A stretch of 64,000 nucleotides of DNA from DAOULY01 sp034414595 (GCA_034414595.1 DAOULY010000021.1:310001-374000), one strand, 5' to 3'; shown: positions 24,373 to 33,688, counted from the stretch's first letter. A program made the numbers and translations. The notes: generated from the letters alone by a model not told the origin.

Positions 24373-25013
24373 GAGATATTTACCATTCGTGGCCTGGGCA
24401 CCGCCTGAAAGTTCTTAGGCGGATAGTATTTGCGCATCAAATCGAGCCTGCCCTGCTCCTTGAGACGTTGATAAATGAGAGTCCAGGCACAGTCCTTCTC
24501 CTTGTCGATCTCACACTTGCCATCGTTGGTGCCACCACAGGGGCCGTTGAGCAGCCCTTTATGGCATGTCGTGAGCGGGCAGATGCCAGCGGTATCCCCG
24601 ACCACGCATTGGCCACATTGGGCACAGACCTCCTGAAAGCGGCCCGGGCCTTCCTCTACACCTATGAACAGGGTGTCCAGCGCTGGAATTACCGGCTTGC
24701 CAATATACAGTCCCACTCGGTGTACCCCTAAAGCGCAGGACATCACCAGGATGCAGCGAGCATCTTGGATAGCGGCGCTGTTCTCCCTCATCATCAGCTC
24801 CGTCATTTCGTCACAGGCGGTGGGAATGACTATCCAGCCCGTGACCATTTTGCCCCCTTCGCGCAGCCGCTCCTCCATCTCAATGACCTCTTCCCGACCG
24901 CCGGTCTTGGTCATGGTGGCACAAGTGCCACAGCCGACAATATATAGCCTGTCGAGGCCGTTTAGATGTTGCTCGATTTCATCAAGGGACTTCTGCCGCG
25001 TGATCGATTTCAT
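24369..25013 (-). CDS. metV: MetV, zinc/iron-sulfur partner of MetF
   Basis: The 214-residue protein starts at ATG 25013, seven bases after GGGAGGA. It has an N-terminal domain with YIVGCGTCATMTKTGG and WIVIPTACDEMTELM. The C-terminal cysteine-rich segment (CAQCGQCV, CPLTTCHKGLLNGPCGGTN, GKCEI and DCAWTLIYQRLKE) is the MTHFR_C-type signature. In acetogenic bacteria MetV forms a complex with MetF and is needed for activity. It lies between the NuoF-GltD fusion and metF with near-zero spacing, so one mRNA is likely. Confidence 0.93.
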   Translation of the reverse strand: MKSITRQKSLDEIEQHLNGLDRLYIVGCGTCATMTKTGGREEVIEMEERLREGGKMVTGWIVIPTACDEMTELMMRENSAAIQDARCILVMSCALGVHRVGLYIGKPVIPALDTLFIGVEEGPGRFQEVCAQCGQCVVGDTAGICPLTTCHKGLLNGPCGGTNDGKCEIDKEKDCAWTLIYQRLKEQGRLDLMRKYYPPKNFQAVPRPRMVNIS

Positions 25014-25054
25014 GCTCAATCCTCCCAGCCATCATGCTGATGCCTCTTTCCCTC

Positions 25055-28000
25055 TTACGTCTCCAAGTCACACCTCAGGCAGCGCTTGGCCTCCTGCCTG
25101 GCCCTCTCCTCGGAGAAGCCCAATTCTATCTCCTGAAAGCTCCCTTTCCTCTCCTGAGGAGGAAGCTGGGGCATATCCACCCTCGGTTGCGCCTCCCAGG
25201 TCTCCTCCATCTCCTCAGCTACGGTTTCCCCGATGCCCCCAACCCTCAGGTCATAGATCTGCACTCGGGAAGTATCTCCTCTTAGATATTTGTCTATGGC
25301 CATAGCACCTCTTCTACCAGCGGCAATGGCATCTATGACCATGCCGGGGCCGGTGACGAAGTCACCCCCGGCGAAGACCCCAGGGACGTTTGTGGCCAAT
25401 GTGTTGCTGTCAACCACCAGGGTCTCCCACCGGGTGCGCTCCAGGGCACTATCCGCGGGCAGGAATGAAAGATCAGGGGCCTGGCCCACAGCGGCGATGA
25501 CGGTGTCGGCAGGGACGAAGAACTCGGAGCCGGGGATCGGCACCGGGCGGCGCCGCCCGCTGGCGTCCGCCTCGCCCAGACTCATTCGGATACATTGCAG
25601 TCCGGTTGCCTTCCAGTTCTCGCTCACTATGCGCGTGGGGCTGGTGAGGAAATCAACCCTCACCCCCTCAGCCGCGGCCTCATCGTACTCGACCTCGGTC
25701 ACCGGCATCTCCTCACGTGACCTGCGATAGTAGATGTTCACTTCCTCAGCGCCAAGGCGAAGCGCGGTGCGGGAGGAATCCAGGGCGACATTGCCGCCGC
25801 CGATGATGGCCGCCCGACGGCCAACCCTCACCTGGCGACCCAGTTTCACATCCCTGAGGAACCTCAGTCCGTAGTACAACCCCTCAACATCCTCCACCTC
25901 TCCTGGTATGCCCACGCGCTGGCTCCTCTGGGCGCCAGCAGCAATGAAGACAGCCTCAAAGCCTTCCTTCTTCAGGTCTTCTACAGTGTAGTTTATATTG
26001 ATGGGAGCGTTGTACCTGATCTCCACCCCTTTCTTGGCGATATAATTGATTTCCTTTTCAATGACATCCCGGGGCAATCGGAAATCGGGTATGGCTACCG
26101 ATAGCATGCCTCCGCCTAGGGGAAGGGCCTCAAATGCGGTGACCGGATAGCCCATCTGCGCCAGATAATAGGCACAGGCGAGTCCGGTGGGGCCAGCGCC
26201 GACAACTGCCACCCTCTGACTCCTGGTTTGGGGGAAGGGTTCGGGATCTTGGGTCACATAGTCGAAGTACCAATCCGCTGCGAAGCGCTTGAGCGACCTG
26301 ATGGCCACCGGGTCGTCAAGCTCCCCGCGGCGGCACCTGACCTCACAGGGGTGATGACAAATACGGCCACAGATAGAGGGGAATGGATTCCGCTCTCTGA
26401 TCACGTCTATAGCCTTCTGATAATCGCCTTCGGCGATGGCAGCAACATATTGAGGCACATTGATGCCCACGGGACAGGTATGCTGGCATGGCGAGATCAT
26501 CAGCGCATCGCACACGGCGGCCGGGCATTTCTTGTCCTTGATATGAGCTTCATACTCGTCTCGAAAGTAGTTGATGGTCGAAAGCACTGGGTTGGGAGTG
26601 GTCTGACCCAGGCCACACAATGAGCACTCCTTGACCACAGCAGCGAGGGTGAGTAATACGTCGATGTCCTCATCACGCCCTTGGCCCTGAGTGATCCTGG
26701 TCAATATCTCAAGCATCTGCCTGGTTCCGAGACGGCAGGGAGTGCATTTGCCGCAGGACTCATCCTGGGTGAAGCTGAGGAAGTAGCGAGCCACCTCCAC
26801 CATACAGGTATTCTCGTCCATGACCACCATACCGCCCGAGCCCATAATCGAGCCCACGCCAGCGAGGGACTCGTAGTCCACGGGAAGGTCGAGGAAGCGG
26901 GCCGGGATGCAACCTCCCGAGGGTCCACCTGTCTGCACAGCCTTAAAATTCTTGCCACGGAGGATGCCACCCCCCACATCGTAGATGACATCGCGCAAGG
27001 GCGTGCCCATAGGCACTTCCACCAGGCCGCTGTTGGCGATCTTTCCGGTGAGGGCAAACACAGCAGTGCCCTTGCTTTTTTCGGTGCCGATGCTGGCGAA
27101 CCAGTCAGCACCGCGGTCGATGATGACGGGAACGGATGCCAACGATTTTACATTGTTGATGTTGGTCGGTTTACCCTCTAGGCCTGATTGCGCTGGGAAT
27201 GGTGGACGAGGGCGGGGCATGCCCCGCCTGCTTTCGATGGACGCCATCAGGGCCGTCTCCTCACCGCAAACAAAGGCCCCGGCACCCTCCCTGATCTTGA
27301 TGTCGAAGTTGAATCCAGAGCCGAGGATGTTTTGGCCCAGGAGTCCATGTTCCCTCATTTGACCAAGGGCTATGTTCAGGCGCTCCAGGGCCAGCGGATA
27401 TTCGGCACGGCAATAGATGTAACCCTGGCTGGCTCCGATAGCGTAGGCCGCGATGAGCATGCCCTCCAAAACGGAGTGCGGGTCCCCTTCCAGCACCGAA
27501 CGGTCCATGAAAGCACCAGGGTCGCCCTCGTCGGCATTGCAGATGAGATATTTTTCCCTGCCTGGCGATCTGCGGCAGAATTCCCACTTAAGCCCGGTGG
27601 GGAATCCGGCGCCACCACGACCCCGCAGCCCTGATTTCTTAATCTCCTCGATCACATCCTCGGAGGCCATCCCGAGTGCCTTGACCAGGGCACTATAGCC
27701 GCTGTTGGCAATGTAGTGCTTGATATTCTCGGGGTCGATGTGGCCACAATTGCGGAGTGCGATGCGAACCTGCGGCCTGAAGATGGGCAGATCGAAAAGC
27801 CTAGGAATGCCGTCAATGGTGCCATCTCCCATGGTCCCCAAGGCCAGATCCGGGTGGGGATCGTCTCCCACTATGTAATCGGCAACCAGCTGGGATGCGA
27901 TCTCGGGGGTGACCTCGCTATAGCAGATGCCGGGGTGGCCTTGCTTGCCAATCTCAACTATGGGTTCGGCATAGCAAAGCCCGAGGCAGCCAACCTGCAT

Positions 28001-28177
28001 AACGACAGCATCGACTTCTCGTCGCGCCAGTTCGGAGTGAAAAGCATCGAGCACAGCTAAAGCTCCGGCCGAGCGACCACAGGTAGCAGCGCCCACCAGA
28101 AGGCGAGGCTTTTCACTGCGCTGCAGCACTTCCCACTCAACTACCGCTTTACTTCGAACTTCATCGAAGGTCATCAT
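25055..28177 (-). CDS. NuoF-type NADH-oxidising flavoprotein fused to a GltD-type NAD(P)H oxidoreductase
   Basis: The 1040-residue protein joins two complete units. Residues 1-110 form a thioredoxin-like ferredoxin fold with three visible cysteines. Residues 150-520 are NuoF: FMN/NADH site GLRGRGGAGFPTGLKWEF and 4Fe-4S ligands ESCGKCTPCRLGTRQM plus CSLCGLGQ. From about residue 555 a GltD module follows: cysteine clusters (CQHTCPVGINVPQYVAAI, CGRICHHPCEVRCRRG), FAD site VAVVGAGPTGLACAYYLAQMG, and pyridine-nucleotide site AAIIGGGNVALDSSRTALRLG. Such a fusion could pass electrons between NADH, NADPH and ferredoxin-like centres. With NuoE and the FdhF-like subunit it probably forms a cytosolic complex feeding MetVF. 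Confidence 0.93.
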   Translation of the reverse strand: MMTFDEVRSKAVVEWEVLQRSEKPRLLVGAATCGRSAGALAVLDAFHSELARREVDAVVMQVGCLGLCYAEPIVEIGKQGHPGICYSEVTPEIASQLVADYIVGDDPHPDLALGTMGDGTIDGIPRLFDLPIFRPQVRIALRNCGHIDPENIKHYIANSGYSALVKALGMASEDVIEEIKKSGLRGRGGAGFPTGLKWEFCRRSPGREKYLICNADEGDPGAFMDRSVLEGDPHSVLEGMLIAAYAIGASQGYIYCRAEYPLALERLNIALGQMREHGLLGQNILGSGFNFDIKIREGAGAFVCGEETALMASIESRRGMPRPRPPFPAQSGLEGKPTNINNVKSLASVPVIIDRGADWFASIGTEKSKGTAVFALTGKIANSGLVEVPMGTPLRDVIYDVGGGILRGKNFKAVQTGGPSGGCIPARFLDLPVDYESLAGVGSIMGSGGMVVMDENTCMVEVARYFLSFTQDESCGKCTPCRLGTRQMLEILTRITQGQGRDEDIDVLLTLAAVVKECSLCGLGQTTPNPVLSTINYFRDEYEAHIKDKKCPAAVCDALMISPCQHTCPVGINVPQYVAAIAEGDYQKAIDVIRERNPFPSICGRICHHPCEVRCRRGELDDPVAIRSLKRFAADWYFDYVTQDPEPFPQTRSQRVAVVGAGPTGLACAYYLAQMGYPVTAFEALPLGGGMLSVAIPDFRLPRDVIEKEINYIAKKGVEIRYNAPININYTVEDLKKEGFEAVFIAAGAQRSQRVGIPGEVEDVEGLYYGLRFLRDVKLGRQVRVGRRAAIIGGGNVALDSSRTALRLGAEEVNIYYRRSREEMPVTEVEYDEAAAEGVRVDFLTSPTRIVSENWKATGLQCIRMSLGEADASGRRRPVPIPGSEFFVPADTVIAAVGQAPDLSFLPADSALERTRWETLVVDSNTLATNVPGVFAGGDFVTGPGMVIDAIAAGRRGAMAIDKYLRGDTSRVQIYDLRVGGIGETVAEEMEETWEAQPRVDMPQLPPQERKGSFQEIELGFSEERARQEAKRCLRCDLET

Positions 28178-28193
28178 TATCTCATCCGCGCTA

Positions 28194-28658
28194 TTATCGG
28201 TTCTTCTTACTGAATACCTGCGCTACCTTCTTCGGGTTCAGGTGACTAAAAGTCTGATTGCCGATGACGATATTCGGGGCCAGGGCGCAAACGCCGATGC
28301 AGGCCACCGTCTCCAGCGTATATTCGTAATCAGGGGTGGTTTCACCCTCTTCAATGCCCAGGTGCTGCTTGGCCAGCTTCAATATTGTCTTACCTCCCCG
28401 CACATGGCATGCCGTTCCCCGACACACCCTGACGATATTACGCCCCCGTGGCGTGGTATAGAGCTGCGTATAGAAGGTGATCACACCTTGCACCTGGCTG
28501 GGGAACAGCCCCATCGCTCTTGCTATTGGCTCTATAGCCTGCGGAGGAATGTAGCCGAACTCCTGCTGTATCTCCTGGAGAAGCGGGATCAGCGGCCATT
28601 TCTGGCCGCGATGGTCAGTTATGATCTGATTCAGCCGGGTCAGGTCCAGTTCAGCCAT
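28194..28658 (-). CDS. nuoE: NuoE-type 24-kDa [2Fe-2S] subunit
   Basis: The 154-residue product is a standard NuoE: helical start (LIPLLQEIQQEFGYIPPQAI), GVITFYTQLYTTPRG, then the thioredoxin-like domain with 2Fe-2S ligands in VCRGTACHVRGG and ETVACIGVCALAPNIVI (C-x4-C and C-x3-C). It carries electrons between the FMN site of the NuoF partner and the next Fe-S centres. It overlaps the stop of the FdhF-like gene by eight bases and precedes the NuoF-GltD gene by 16. The membrane arm genes of complex I are absent here, so this is a soluble enzyme. Confidence 0.94.
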   Translation of the reverse strand: MAELDLTRLNQIITDHRGQKWPLIPLLQEIQQEFGYIPPQAIEPIARAMGLFPSQVQGVITFYTQLYTTPRGRNIVRVCRGTACHVRGGKTILKLAKQHLGIEEGETTPDYEYTLETVACIGVCALAPNIVIGNQTFSHLNPKKVAQVFSKKNR

Positions 28659-31335
28659 GGCCCATCCTTTCTATCCTCACAGCACAGGTTTTGAGAGCAG
28701 GGGTCTTGGCCCGAGGATCGAGAACCGTGGCAAATAGCTCATTGACATGGCTCTCTGGGAAGGAGAGGGGCATGAACAGCGTTCCCGGCGGCAGCCGGTC
28801 AGTCACCTTGGCCGTGATCACGATCTCGCCCTGTGGCGAGATGACCTTGACCACTTCGTCCTCGGCGATGCCGAGATGTTCCGCATCGGCCTCGCTGATC
28901 TCCACGAAGGCCTGCGGCGCGATCTTCTTCAACCGCGGCGCTCTGGAGCTCCGGGCGCCGCTGCCGAAATGATAGAGGATGGTCCCAGTCAGCAGCCGAA
29001 ACGGATAGCCATCTCCTGATGGCTCCGGCTGCGGGACATATTCGACAGGGGAAAAGCGGCCAAATTGGCGAGGAAACTCCTCTTGGTAGAGCCGTCTCAT
29101 TCCCTGGCGGTCTCCATCCCACGCCGGCCAGTAGGCCCCTGCTGTCTCCAGGCTTGCATAGTCCATCCCCTGATACAGGGGAACAAGCTCCCTGATCTCA
29201 TCCATGACCTGCTGCGGAGAGGAATGCTGCATGGGGTAGTCCATCGTGCTCGCCAGTTGCATGACTATCTGCCAGTCGGGCCGGCTATCGCCCGGTGGTT
29301 CGATTGCCTTTCGGATCCTCTGTACCCTTCTCTCCAAATTGGTAAACGTGCCCTCTTTTTCAGCGAAGCTGGCCGCGGGCAGGATCACTGTGGCCAGTTG
29401 CGCCGTCTCCGTCAAGAACATGTCCTGCACCACCAGGAAATCCAGTGAGGCGAGGGCTTCTCTGACCTGCGAGGGGTGCGGGAAACTCAAGGCCGGATTC
29501 TCGCCCACAATGTACATGGCTCTGATATCCCCTTGCTTTGCCTGCTGGATCATCTCCAGGGCCGTCGCCCCAGCCTCTGCGGGTAAGGAAACTCCCCAGC
29601 GTTCCTCGAATTTATGCCTCGCTGAGATTTCCGCGATGCTTTGATAGCCGGGGAGGAAATCAGGCAGAACCCCCATGTCGCAGGCTCCCTGTGCGTTGTT
29701 CTCCCTCTGCAGCGCGTAGATGCCACCTCCCTGTCCTATGCGGCCTGTCAATAGTGCTAGATTGACCAGTGCCAGCACGCTCTGTGTTCCGTTCCCTTGT
29801 TGCGTCAGCCCATTCCCATAGACGATGGAGGCTTGGCGGGCCAGGGCGAAGAGCCACGCCACGCGGACCAAGTCTTCAGCAGAAACACCAGCGATCTCCG
29901 CCGCATCCTCGGGGGTATATTTCTCCAGCCCCTCGGTCAATGCCTCGAAGTTGTCCGTCCTTTGGGCTACGAACTCCTTGTCCCACAGACCTTCATCCGC
30001 GATCGCTTTCATCAACCCATTGATCAGAGCTGCATCCGTGCCCACTTTGGGACTTAACCAGATGTCCGCGAATGAAACCAGCTTTGTTAGCCGGGGGTCT
30101 ACCAACACCAGCTTGGCTCCCTTTTGCCTCACGGCGCGCTTTATGGCATAGCCGACACCTGGAGCCGAGGCTGTGGGGTCAGCCCCGATGACCAGTATCA
30201 CCTCCGATTGCTCAATATCTTGGAGAGGGCTGGTGCTGGCAGGAAATCCCAGACACTGGCCAAGGCTGAGGGCGCTGGAGGCACTGTAGAGTCGGCTGCC
30301 GTTGTCGATGTTGTTGGTGCCGAGCACAGCCCGGGCGAATTTCTGCAGCAAGTAGTTCTCCTCATTGGTGCACTTGGAGGAGCCAAAGACTGCCAAGCTG
30401 TGAGGGCCATGGGCTTCTTTTGTCCGGCCGAATTCATTGGCCACCAAGTCCAAAGCTTGCTCCCAGGATACCTCCTGAAAATCGTCTCCCATCTTGACCA
30501 GGGGATTGAGCAACCTCTCCGGGCTGTGGACGAAATCATAGCCATAGCAGCCTCGGACGCAAAAGGTCGATTGATTGCTGCCCTTTTCATTGGGTCTGGC
30601 CCGCACTATCCGGTCGCCCTTGACCTCCAGGGAGATACTGCAGCCGCAGCCGCAAAAGGGGCAGACAGTGGGGACCACCTTTGACACCGTTCCCCCGTAT
30701 GCCTTTTCCTTCTCTGCCAGCGCCCCGGTGGGACATAATGCCACGCAGGTGCCGCAAAAAGTGCACTCCGACTTTTCCAGTGGTAAATCGTTAAGTGTGG
30801 CCGGCTTGGAGGAAAACCCCCTGTGTATATAGTCGATAGCTCCCTCAACAACCAGCTCCTGGTCCGCCCGGATGCACTTGGCGCATAAGATGCATTTGCT
30901 CAGGTCTCTTTCGATAAATGGATTTACATCTTCCATGATGGCGCGCTGGGGGATCCTCAAGAACGGCAGGAGTCCGATTCCCATATCCGCGGCAACGGTG
31001 CGCAGCTGGCAGCGGTTGCCCTTATCACACACCAGGCAGGAATCGGGATGGCTGGCCAACATGAGCCCGACTATGGCTTTTCGCCTCTCCAGCACCCGGG
31101 AAGACTGGGTGTTGATCACCATGCCTGGTGCAATGGGAGCCACACAAGATGCCAGCAATGCGCCAGAGCGCTCGTCTTCCACCAGGCAAATGCGGCAAGC
31201 GCCCGTTGGGGCCAAATGCGCATCATGACACAGGGTGGGAATTTCCACACCTGACTCTCGGGCTAAATCGAGTATGGTCATTCCAGCATGACCGCTGACC
31301 TCGACCCCGTTTAAAGTAATGGTGATTGTGTCCAA
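28651..31335 (-). CDS. FdhF/NuoG-type molybdopterin oxidoreductase lacking formate dehydrogenase catalytic residues
   Basis: The 894-residue protein has an N-terminal 2Fe-2S domain (CHDAHLAPTGACRICLVE), a NuoG-type HxxxC cluster (SHPDSCLVCDKGNRC), two 4Fe-4S sites (CILCAKC, CTFCGTCVALCP), and the molybdopterin domain with its own cluster (VCPFCGCGC). It aligns with E. coli FdhF along its length, for example QKFARAVLGTNN and NNAQGACDMGVLP. However, Sec140-His141 of FdhF corresponds to Tyr350-Ser351 (RLYSASS, codon TAC), and the position of Arg333 is Gln. It therefore cannot be a normal formate dehydrogenase. TTG 31335 is the start, with AAGGAG eight bases upstream. It is the first gene of the operon. 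Confidence 0.9.
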   Translation of the reverse strand: MDTITITLNGVEVSGHAGMTILDLARESGVEIPTLCHDAHLAPTGACRICLVEDERSGALLASCVAPIAPGMVINTQSSRVLERRKAIVGLMLASHPDSCLVCDKGNRCQLRTVAADMGIGLLPFLRIPQRAIMEDVNPFIERDLSKCILCAKCIRADQELVVEGAIDYIHRGFSSKPATLNDLPLEKSECTFCGTCVALCPTGALAEKEKAYGGTVSKVVPTVCPFCGCGCSISLEVKGDRIVRARPNEKGSNQSTFCVRGCYGYDFVHSPERLLNPLVKMGDDFQEVSWEQALDLVANEFGRTKEAHGPHSLAVFGSSKCTNEENYLLQKFARAVLGTNNIDNGSRLYSASSALSLGQCLGFPASTSPLQDIEQSEVILVIGADPTASAPGVGYAIKRAVRQKGAKLVLVDPRLTKLVSFADIWLSPKVGTDAALINGLMKAIADEGLWDKEFVAQRTDNFEALTEGLEKYTPEDAAEIAGVSAEDLVRVAWLFALARQASIVYGNGLTQQGNGTQSVLALVNLALLTGRIGQGGGIYALQRENNAQGACDMGVLPDFLPGYQSIAEISARHKFEERWGVSLPAEAGATALEMIQQAKQGDIRAMYIVGENPALSFPHPSQVREALASLDFLVVQDMFLTETAQLATVILPAASFAEKEGTFTNLERRVQRIRKAIEPPGDSRPDWQIVMQLASTMDYPMQHSSPQQVMDEIRELVPLYQGMDYASLETAGAYWPAWDGDRQGMRRLYQEEFPRQFGRFSPVEYVPQPEPSGDGYPFRLLTGTILYHFGSGARSSRAPRLKKIAPQAFVEISEADAEHLGIAEDEVVKVISPQGEIVITAKVTDRLPPGTLFMPLSFPESHVNELFATVLDPRAKTPALKTCAVRIERMGHG

Positions 31336-31372
31336 CCCCTCGTCTCCTTAGTAGTTGCGATAGCAGCTAAAC

Positions 31373-31401
31373 AAAAACGCTCCTCGACCAGGAGCGTTTT
31401 T
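31373..31401. terminator. Strong 12-bp hairpin with T-runs on both strands
   Basis: AAAAACGCTCCT and AGGAGCGTTTTT flank the loop CGACC as a perfect 12-bp stem. Both strands end in a T-run, so it can act as a bidirectional intrinsic terminator. It lies only 38 bases upstream of the FdhF-like start. It either ends transcripts from the MBL gene 540 bases away or sits in the leader of the metabolic operon as an attenuator. Confidence 0.8.
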
Positions 31402-31937
31402 TCAACCTCCATCACCCGTTCCGTCCTCTGCCACCACTTACCCTAACCACCTTTTCACCACTTCCCCGATCCAATTGCCATTCAGCTTCTATTCAGTGCA
31501 CCAATAAACCTGACCTCCAAGCGATGTAGTGGGAATATAACACATGAGGCTCGATTTTTCAACCCCCAGTGGCGTAGCATTCCAACTGGTTCAGCTAAGC
31601 TTATGGCGGAGCAAATCCGGGCTCGGGGCCAGTGTTTCGGTGGTGTTCCTTTTGAGGGTTACGTTGGAATCGCATAGGAATCTGGCGTAGGTAGACCACA
31701 GTATCCAAAACATAGAACTCCAGACATGGTTTTCAAGGCGGTGTTTGCCTTCGCCTAGCCGGGCTTCGGTCGGTGTTGCACATTCCGCTATTTTGTTATA
31801 TGAAGCAACGATTCAATCTTTTTGTTGTCTCTTGCCTCTCAGGCAGAAATCAAGAAAATACGACCTGACATAGAGTCACCATTTATGAGTCAGTCGACTA
31901 TTCGCAAATAGCCAAAGTACTGGCACCATATGGCATA
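31402..31937. other. Gene-free intergenic stretch
   Basis: About 535 bases between the hairpin and the MBL gene contain no credible gene, RNA or repeat on either strand. The long leader region could hold promoter sites for the operon to the left, but I cannot identify one. Confidence 0.45.
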
Positions 31938-32933
31938 TCATGCTGAGATCCGATAGGTCGCCCCGGCCTTAAGCACTTTTGTCTCGGCCTTTAGCTCATT
32001 TACAAAACGTTGTAGTGCATAATCGCAAGTATCATGTGCCGAGAGGAAGACATGTTCAGGCCCGGCCGCATCGATGGACCCGATAGTCTTGCTCAAGTCA
32101 TCATCAGTAATGCGTTGCCATGGGGGCTTACCCGTGCCCAAGATCATCTGCATCTGGATGCCTCTATATTTGCCACGTCCGCTAGTGATAGGGAAGTGTA
32201 GACCACCACCAATAGCATAAATAGGCTGATCGGAGAGATGCCGCACCATCTGCAGGATAACCTCGATTGTTGGGTGACCGCAACCGGTGAATATCACTAA
32301 GCCCTTGCCCTTGATTCGTGCCAAGAGTGCTTGCTCTTCAGTCCAGCCAAAGAAAAAGAGACTTCGTGCCAGTGGGCCGATTGACGCAATTCCAGCAGTA
32401 AGCAGCCGGGGTTCTTTAACTACCTTAGCACTGAACCCATCAGCCCCCGCTTTATCAGGTAGGAAGCAGAGTTTAGCTCCAGGGTCACCTAGCTCGTTTG
32501 GCACCATCACTTGCTTTGAACGTGAAGCCTTCATGCCTCCCATGTGATCGATATGTAGATGAGAGATGGCAAGAGCGTCAACTTGGTCGAGGCTCACCCC
32601 TAATTTTGTGGCATTGTGGGCTAGGGTTGGATGGCTCGGGCCAAAGCCGACATCGTAGAGTAGTGAGCCCTGGTCAGTATGTAGCAAGTATGATACGCCT
32701 GGCTCGCCAACGAAACCCTCCTCGGTTGCCCACTCAGAGAGGATGGTCATATCTATAAATTCTAATTCGGGTAACTCCAGGGGCGTTGCTTTGTTAATGC
32801 GTTCCAAGTTGACTTGATGGGCTTGGTTGCGATTTCCCCTGAAGCGACGATTCCTAAACAATAACATGGGCACAAGCAGTGGGGAAGTTAACGCCAGAAG
32901 TGGCCACCACAGGGGAGAAATCCGAAACGCCAT
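31938..32933 (-). CDS. Membrane-anchored metallo-beta-lactamase-fold hydrolase
   Basis: The 331-residue protein begins with a hydrophobic anchor (LWWPLLALTSPLLVPMLLF). The MBL domain shows YLLHTDQGSLLYDVGFG, the metal-binding ISHLHIDHMGG, FTGCGHPTIEVI and a final FLSAHDTCD. The HxHxDH motif is intact. The order resembles the 7,8-dihydropterin-6-methyl-4-(beta-D-ribofuranosyl)aminobenzene 5'-phosphate synthase-like (MptA-type) group, but the substrate is not determined. It is a single-gene unit. Confidence 0.88.
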   Translation of the reverse strand: MAFRISPLWWPLLALTSPLLVPMLLFRNRRFRGNRNQAHQVNLERINKATPLELPELEFIDMTILSEWATEEGFVGEPGVSYLLHTDQGSLLYDVGFGPSHPTLAHNATKLGVSLDQVDALAISHLHIDHMGGMKASRSKQVMVPNELGDPGAKLCFLPDKAGADGFSAKVVKEPRLLTAGIASIGPLARSLFFFGWTEEQALLARIKGKGLVIFTGCGHPTIEVILQMVRHLSDQPIYAIGGGLHFPITSGRGKYRGIQMQMILGTGKPPWQRITDDDLSKTIGSIDAAGPEHVFLSAHDTCDYALQRFVNELKAETKVLKAGATYRISA

Positions 32934-33082
32934 TTTCTAACCCTCCTTTAACCCAATGTCTTAGTAACACACTCCATCACAATCTTGCAATCCAAGTTTC
33001 TGTCAAAAGACATGCTCAATGGTAACATGTTCTGCTTTTGATTTCTAGAAGAGGCCTCTGATACAAAACCGAGGAATGTTAA

Positions 33083-33688
33083 CTAGGCTTGCCTATTTGA
33101 ACCGGCTTTCGGTATTCCTATCCATCTTGGAGTTCTATTCATGTATTCACGATAGGCATCCCCATACTTCTCAAGGCAATCCTCTTCTTCGGTATGGACA
33201 TAAGCAGATATTCCGGCTATATACAAAATGGAATATGATAGGATAAGCCACGAGGCAGTAGCTATACCCACACCCAATAACAACAGGATGTAGGTTACGT
33301 ATAACTGATGTCTTGTGTAATGATACAGCCCTCTTGTAACAGGCGCATTGGGTAGCGTGGTGGCCCAGTTGACTCCAGCCAGCATGATTCCAGTCACCCC
33401 CAATAGAGCAACTGGAAGGCCTATATAGAACCATAGAGTCCACAGCTTCAGTGGCAAGAATACTGAATATGCGAAAGCCAGAAAATCGAGAGATGTTAGA
33501 GAGTAGGTGATTGTCTTCTCCTTCGTTGAGGCCGTTGTCTCTCGGGAAGGAGATGGGCCCCTTTTCTTCCCGATATAGAGATAGAAAGGAATACTTAACA
33601 TCACAGGGAGCATCAGAATCCAGGCATTCCAAACCCCTATTTCAAAAGCTGGTGTGAGTGTCTTGATTACTTCCTCTGCCGATTGCAT
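33083..33688 (-). CDS. Isoprenylcysteine/phospholipid methyltransferase-like membrane protein
   Basis: The 201-residue polytopic protein has about five membrane helices. Its C-terminal signature is that of the ICMT/PEMT-like family: TRGLYHYTRHQLYVTYILLL followed by EEEDCLEKYGDAYREYMNRT and PRWIGIP. The RHPxY-type motif appears as RHQLY. Members use S-adenosylmethionine to methylate lipids or prenylcysteine, but many bacterial ones are uncharacterised. It is divergently placed relative to typA. Confidence 0.85.
   Translation of the reverse strand: MQSAEEVIKTLTPAFEIGVWNAWILMLPVMLSIPFYLYIGKKRGPSPSRETTASTKEKTITYSLTSLDFLAFAYSVFLPLKLWTLWFYIGLPVALLGVTGIMLAGVNWATTLPNAPVTRGLYHYTRHQLYVTYILLLLGVGIATASWLILSYSILYIAGISAYVHTEEEDCLEKYGDAYREYMNRTPRWIGIPKAGSNRQA

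Noticed and set aside
22239..31335. Long open frames on the plus strand opposite the metabolic operon (100 to 213 codons)
   Set aside because: They are explained by the high GC and strong codon bias of the minus-strand genes. They lack ribosome sites and their translations are rich in Pro, Arg and Ser.
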